This document shows positions 3,891 to 5,234 of a stretch of 5,234 bases of DNA, piece by piece. A program made the position numbers and the translations under genes. Where the stretch lies: the NCBI GenBank assembly GCA_028869395.1, contig JAGWSE010000118.1:1-5234 (forward strand). Reading direction: 5' to 3'. The stretch is from Alphaproteobacteria bacterium (GTDB taxonomy: Bacteria; Pseudomonadota; Alphaproteobacteria; Caulobacterales; Caulobacteraceae). Every line of letters starts with the position of its first letter. Position 1 is the stretch's first letter. The notes under the pieces are model-generated. The model saw only the letters and a list, made by a program, of their open reading frames with translations, was not told the origin of the DNA and did not search any database.

Positions 3891-5234
3891 TCAGCGGCCG
3901 GCCGCGATCATCGCCGCCAGCAGCTTGTCCGGCGTGATCGGATAATCGCGCACCCGCACGCCCACGGCGTTGTAGATGGCGTTGGCCACGGCTGCGCCGG
4001 CGCCCGAGATGCCGAGCTCGCCCACCCCCTTGATGCCCAGGGGATTGGCCTTGTCGTCCTCCTCGTCGAGCATGATCGCATCCAGTTCGCCGATGTCGGC
4101 CTGCACCGGGACGAGATAGCTGGCGAGGTCCTGGGCGACGAGCGAGCCGTAGCGCGGATCGACGGCGTTGCCCTCGGTGAGCGCCGAGGCCACGCCCCAG
4201 ATCATCCCGCCGGTGAGCTGCGAGCGGGCGGTCTTGTAGTTGATGATCCGGCCGGCGGCGAAGACGCCCAGCATGCGGCGCACGCGGGTCTCGCCGGTCA
4301 CCGGATCGACGCCGACCTCGCAGAAGTGCGCGCCGTAGGTGTGCTGCGACCAGTTGCGGGCGTCCTCTGCGGGGCGGATCTCGCCCTCGGCCATCAGGCC
4401 GTCGGGGGCGGCGCGGCGGATCAGGTCGGCGATCTTCTCCGAGCGGTTGCCGATGGCGATCACACCGTCCTGGAAGACCACGTCGGCGGCGGGGCCGCCG
4501 TGCAGCGGCGAGCCCGGATCGCTGGCCGCCAGCTCGGCGATGGCCGTCCTGAGATTCATGCCGGCCATCAGGGCGGCCGAACCGGCGGTCGCGGCCCCGA
4601 ACTGCCCGCCGGAGCCCGGCGCCGGAGGAAGCTCGGAATCGCCGATCTCCACCCGCACGTCGCCCAGCGGCACGCCCAGCGTCTCGGCCGCGATCTGGGC
4701 CAGCACGGTGTAGGAGCCGGTGCCGATGTCGGTCATGCCCTGGCGCACGGTGATGACGCCGTGGCCGTCGACCGAGAAGCTGGCCTTGGCCGGCAGTAGG
4801 AAGTTGCCGCGGATCGCCGCGGCCATGCCCATGCCCACCAGCCAGCGGCCGTCGCGCACCTGGCCTGCGCGCGGGATACGCCGCTCCCAGCCGAACATCT
4901 GGGCGCCTTCCTTCATGCAGCGGACGAGCTGGCGAAGGGAGAAGGGCCGCCCGGTCTCCGGGTCCACCTCCGGCTCGTTGAGGATGCGCAGCTCGACGGG
5001 GTCGAGCCCGAGCTTTTCCGCCAGCTCGTCCATGGCGCATTCGAGGCTGAGCATGCCCGAGGCCTCGCCTGGCGCGCGCATCGGTCCGGCGTGCGGCAGG
5101 TCGAGGCGGACCAGCCGGTGCCCGGTGAGCCGGTTCGGCGCAGCGTAGAGGCTGCGGGCGAAGTTGGAGGCGTGCTCGGTGAAGTGGCCGTCGCGCTGGC
5201 AATGCGTGGTGGTCATCAGCGACATGGCGGTGAG
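3891..5234 (-). CDS. Molybdenum hydroxylase large subunit (xanthine dehydrogenase/PaoC family), C-terminal part
   Basis: This is the C-terminal 447 residues of a molybdopterin-cytosine-dinucleotide-binding subunit; the frame stays open to the window edge. Family members are about 730-760 residues, so roughly 300 N-terminal residues are missing. Family signatures are present: LDLPHAGPMRAPGEASG near visible residues 45-60; AIRGNFLLPAK; GMTDIGTGSYTVLAQIAAETLG; GSGGQFGAATAGSA; and near the C-terminus GIKGVGELGISG. In that last motif Glu at codon 4017-4019 (visible residue 406, 41 from the end) is the family's base catalyst. These stretches are most like E. coli PaoC (YagR), the aldehyde oxidoreductase whose partners are an FAD subunit (PaoB) and a [2Fe-2S] subunit (PaoA). 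Those genes would be expected upstream, right of the window. Likely reaction: oxidation of an aldehyde or N-heterocycle using water; substrate unknown. The visible part has no frameshift. Confidence 0.93.
   Translation of the reverse strand, partial: LTAMSLMTTTHCQRDGHFTEHASNFARSLYAAPNRLTGHRLVRLDLPHAGPMRAPGEASGMLSLECAMDELAEKLGLDPVELRILNEPEVDPETGRPFSLRQLVRCMKEGAQMFGWERRIPRAGQVRDGRWLVGMGMAAAIRGNFLLPAKASFSVDGHGVITVRQGMTDIGTGSYTVLAQIAAETLGVPLGDVRVEIGDSELPPAPGSGGQFGAATAGSAALMAGMNLRTAIAELAASDPGSPLHGGPAADVVFQDGVIAIGNRSEKIADLIRRAAPDGLMAEGEIRPAEDARNWSQHTYGAHFCEVGVDPVTGETRVRRMLGVFAAGRIINYKTARSQLTGGMIWGVASALTEGNAVDPRYGSLVAQDLASYLVPVQADIGELDAIMLDEEDDKANPLGIKGVGELGISGAGAAVANAIYNAVGVRVRDYPITPDKLLAAMIAAGR

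Noticed and set aside
3868..5202. 444-codon minus-strand frame parallel to the molybdenum hydroxylase
   Set aside because: It is a +1/-1 shadow rich in Arg/Pro/Gly/Ala without motifs, while the alternative frame carries all family signatures.

Overview
The window is GC-rich DNA (about 70% G+C, strong G/C preference at third codon positions) from an alphaproteobacterium. The Caulobacterales (Caulobacter/Phenylobacterium type) are the best guess. This rests on the aroK-aroB-CorC-like gene order, a 'FAT GUY' single-domain response regulator, an EcfG-type general stress promoter, and overall base use. It is a judgement from the sequence alone, without a database search.

Layout, left to right. 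(1) Positions 1-145, minus strand: the first 48 codons of an exported Ala/Pro-rich protein that runs off the left edge. (2) Positions 146-211: a short divergent intergenic region with an 8-bp inverted repeat ending exactly at the aroK start codon. (3) Positions 212-3140, plus strand: a tight three-gene operon, aroK (shikimate kinase), aroB (3-dehydroquinate synthase) and a CNNM/CBS/CorC-HlyC membrane protein. Each junction is a 4-base stop/start overlap. (4) Positions 3141-3340: a 200-bp regulatory stretch holding GGAAC-N17-CGTT, which matches the alphaproteobacterial general stress response promoter, followed by a leader with a possible small ORF. (5) Positions 3341-3715, plus strand: a stand-alone receiver protein of the FAT GUY family. 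(6) Positions 3712-3801, minus strand: a possible 29-residue membrane peptide convergent with the regulator; one CTAG supplies both stop codons. (7) Positions 3802-3890: an intergenic stretch with a perfect 12-bp palindrome. (8) Positions 3891-5234, minus strand: the C-terminal 447 residues of a molybdenum hydroxylase large subunit (PaoC/YagR-like), cut by the right edge.

How the parts relate. AroK and AroB are both enzymes of the shikimate pathway, and the CorC-like protein is likely made from the same transcript. The response regulator appears to have its own stress-controlled transcription and fits a role in the general stress response. The molybdenum hydroxylase is probably the last gene of a minus-strand operon whose FAD and iron-sulfur subunit genes would lie to the right. 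I see no tRNA, rRNA, CRISPR array, transposase or insertion sequence, and no convincing intrinsic terminator. No clearly new multi-gene system is visible. The most interesting part is 3141-3801: stress promoter, leader ORF, receiver and tiny membrane peptide.
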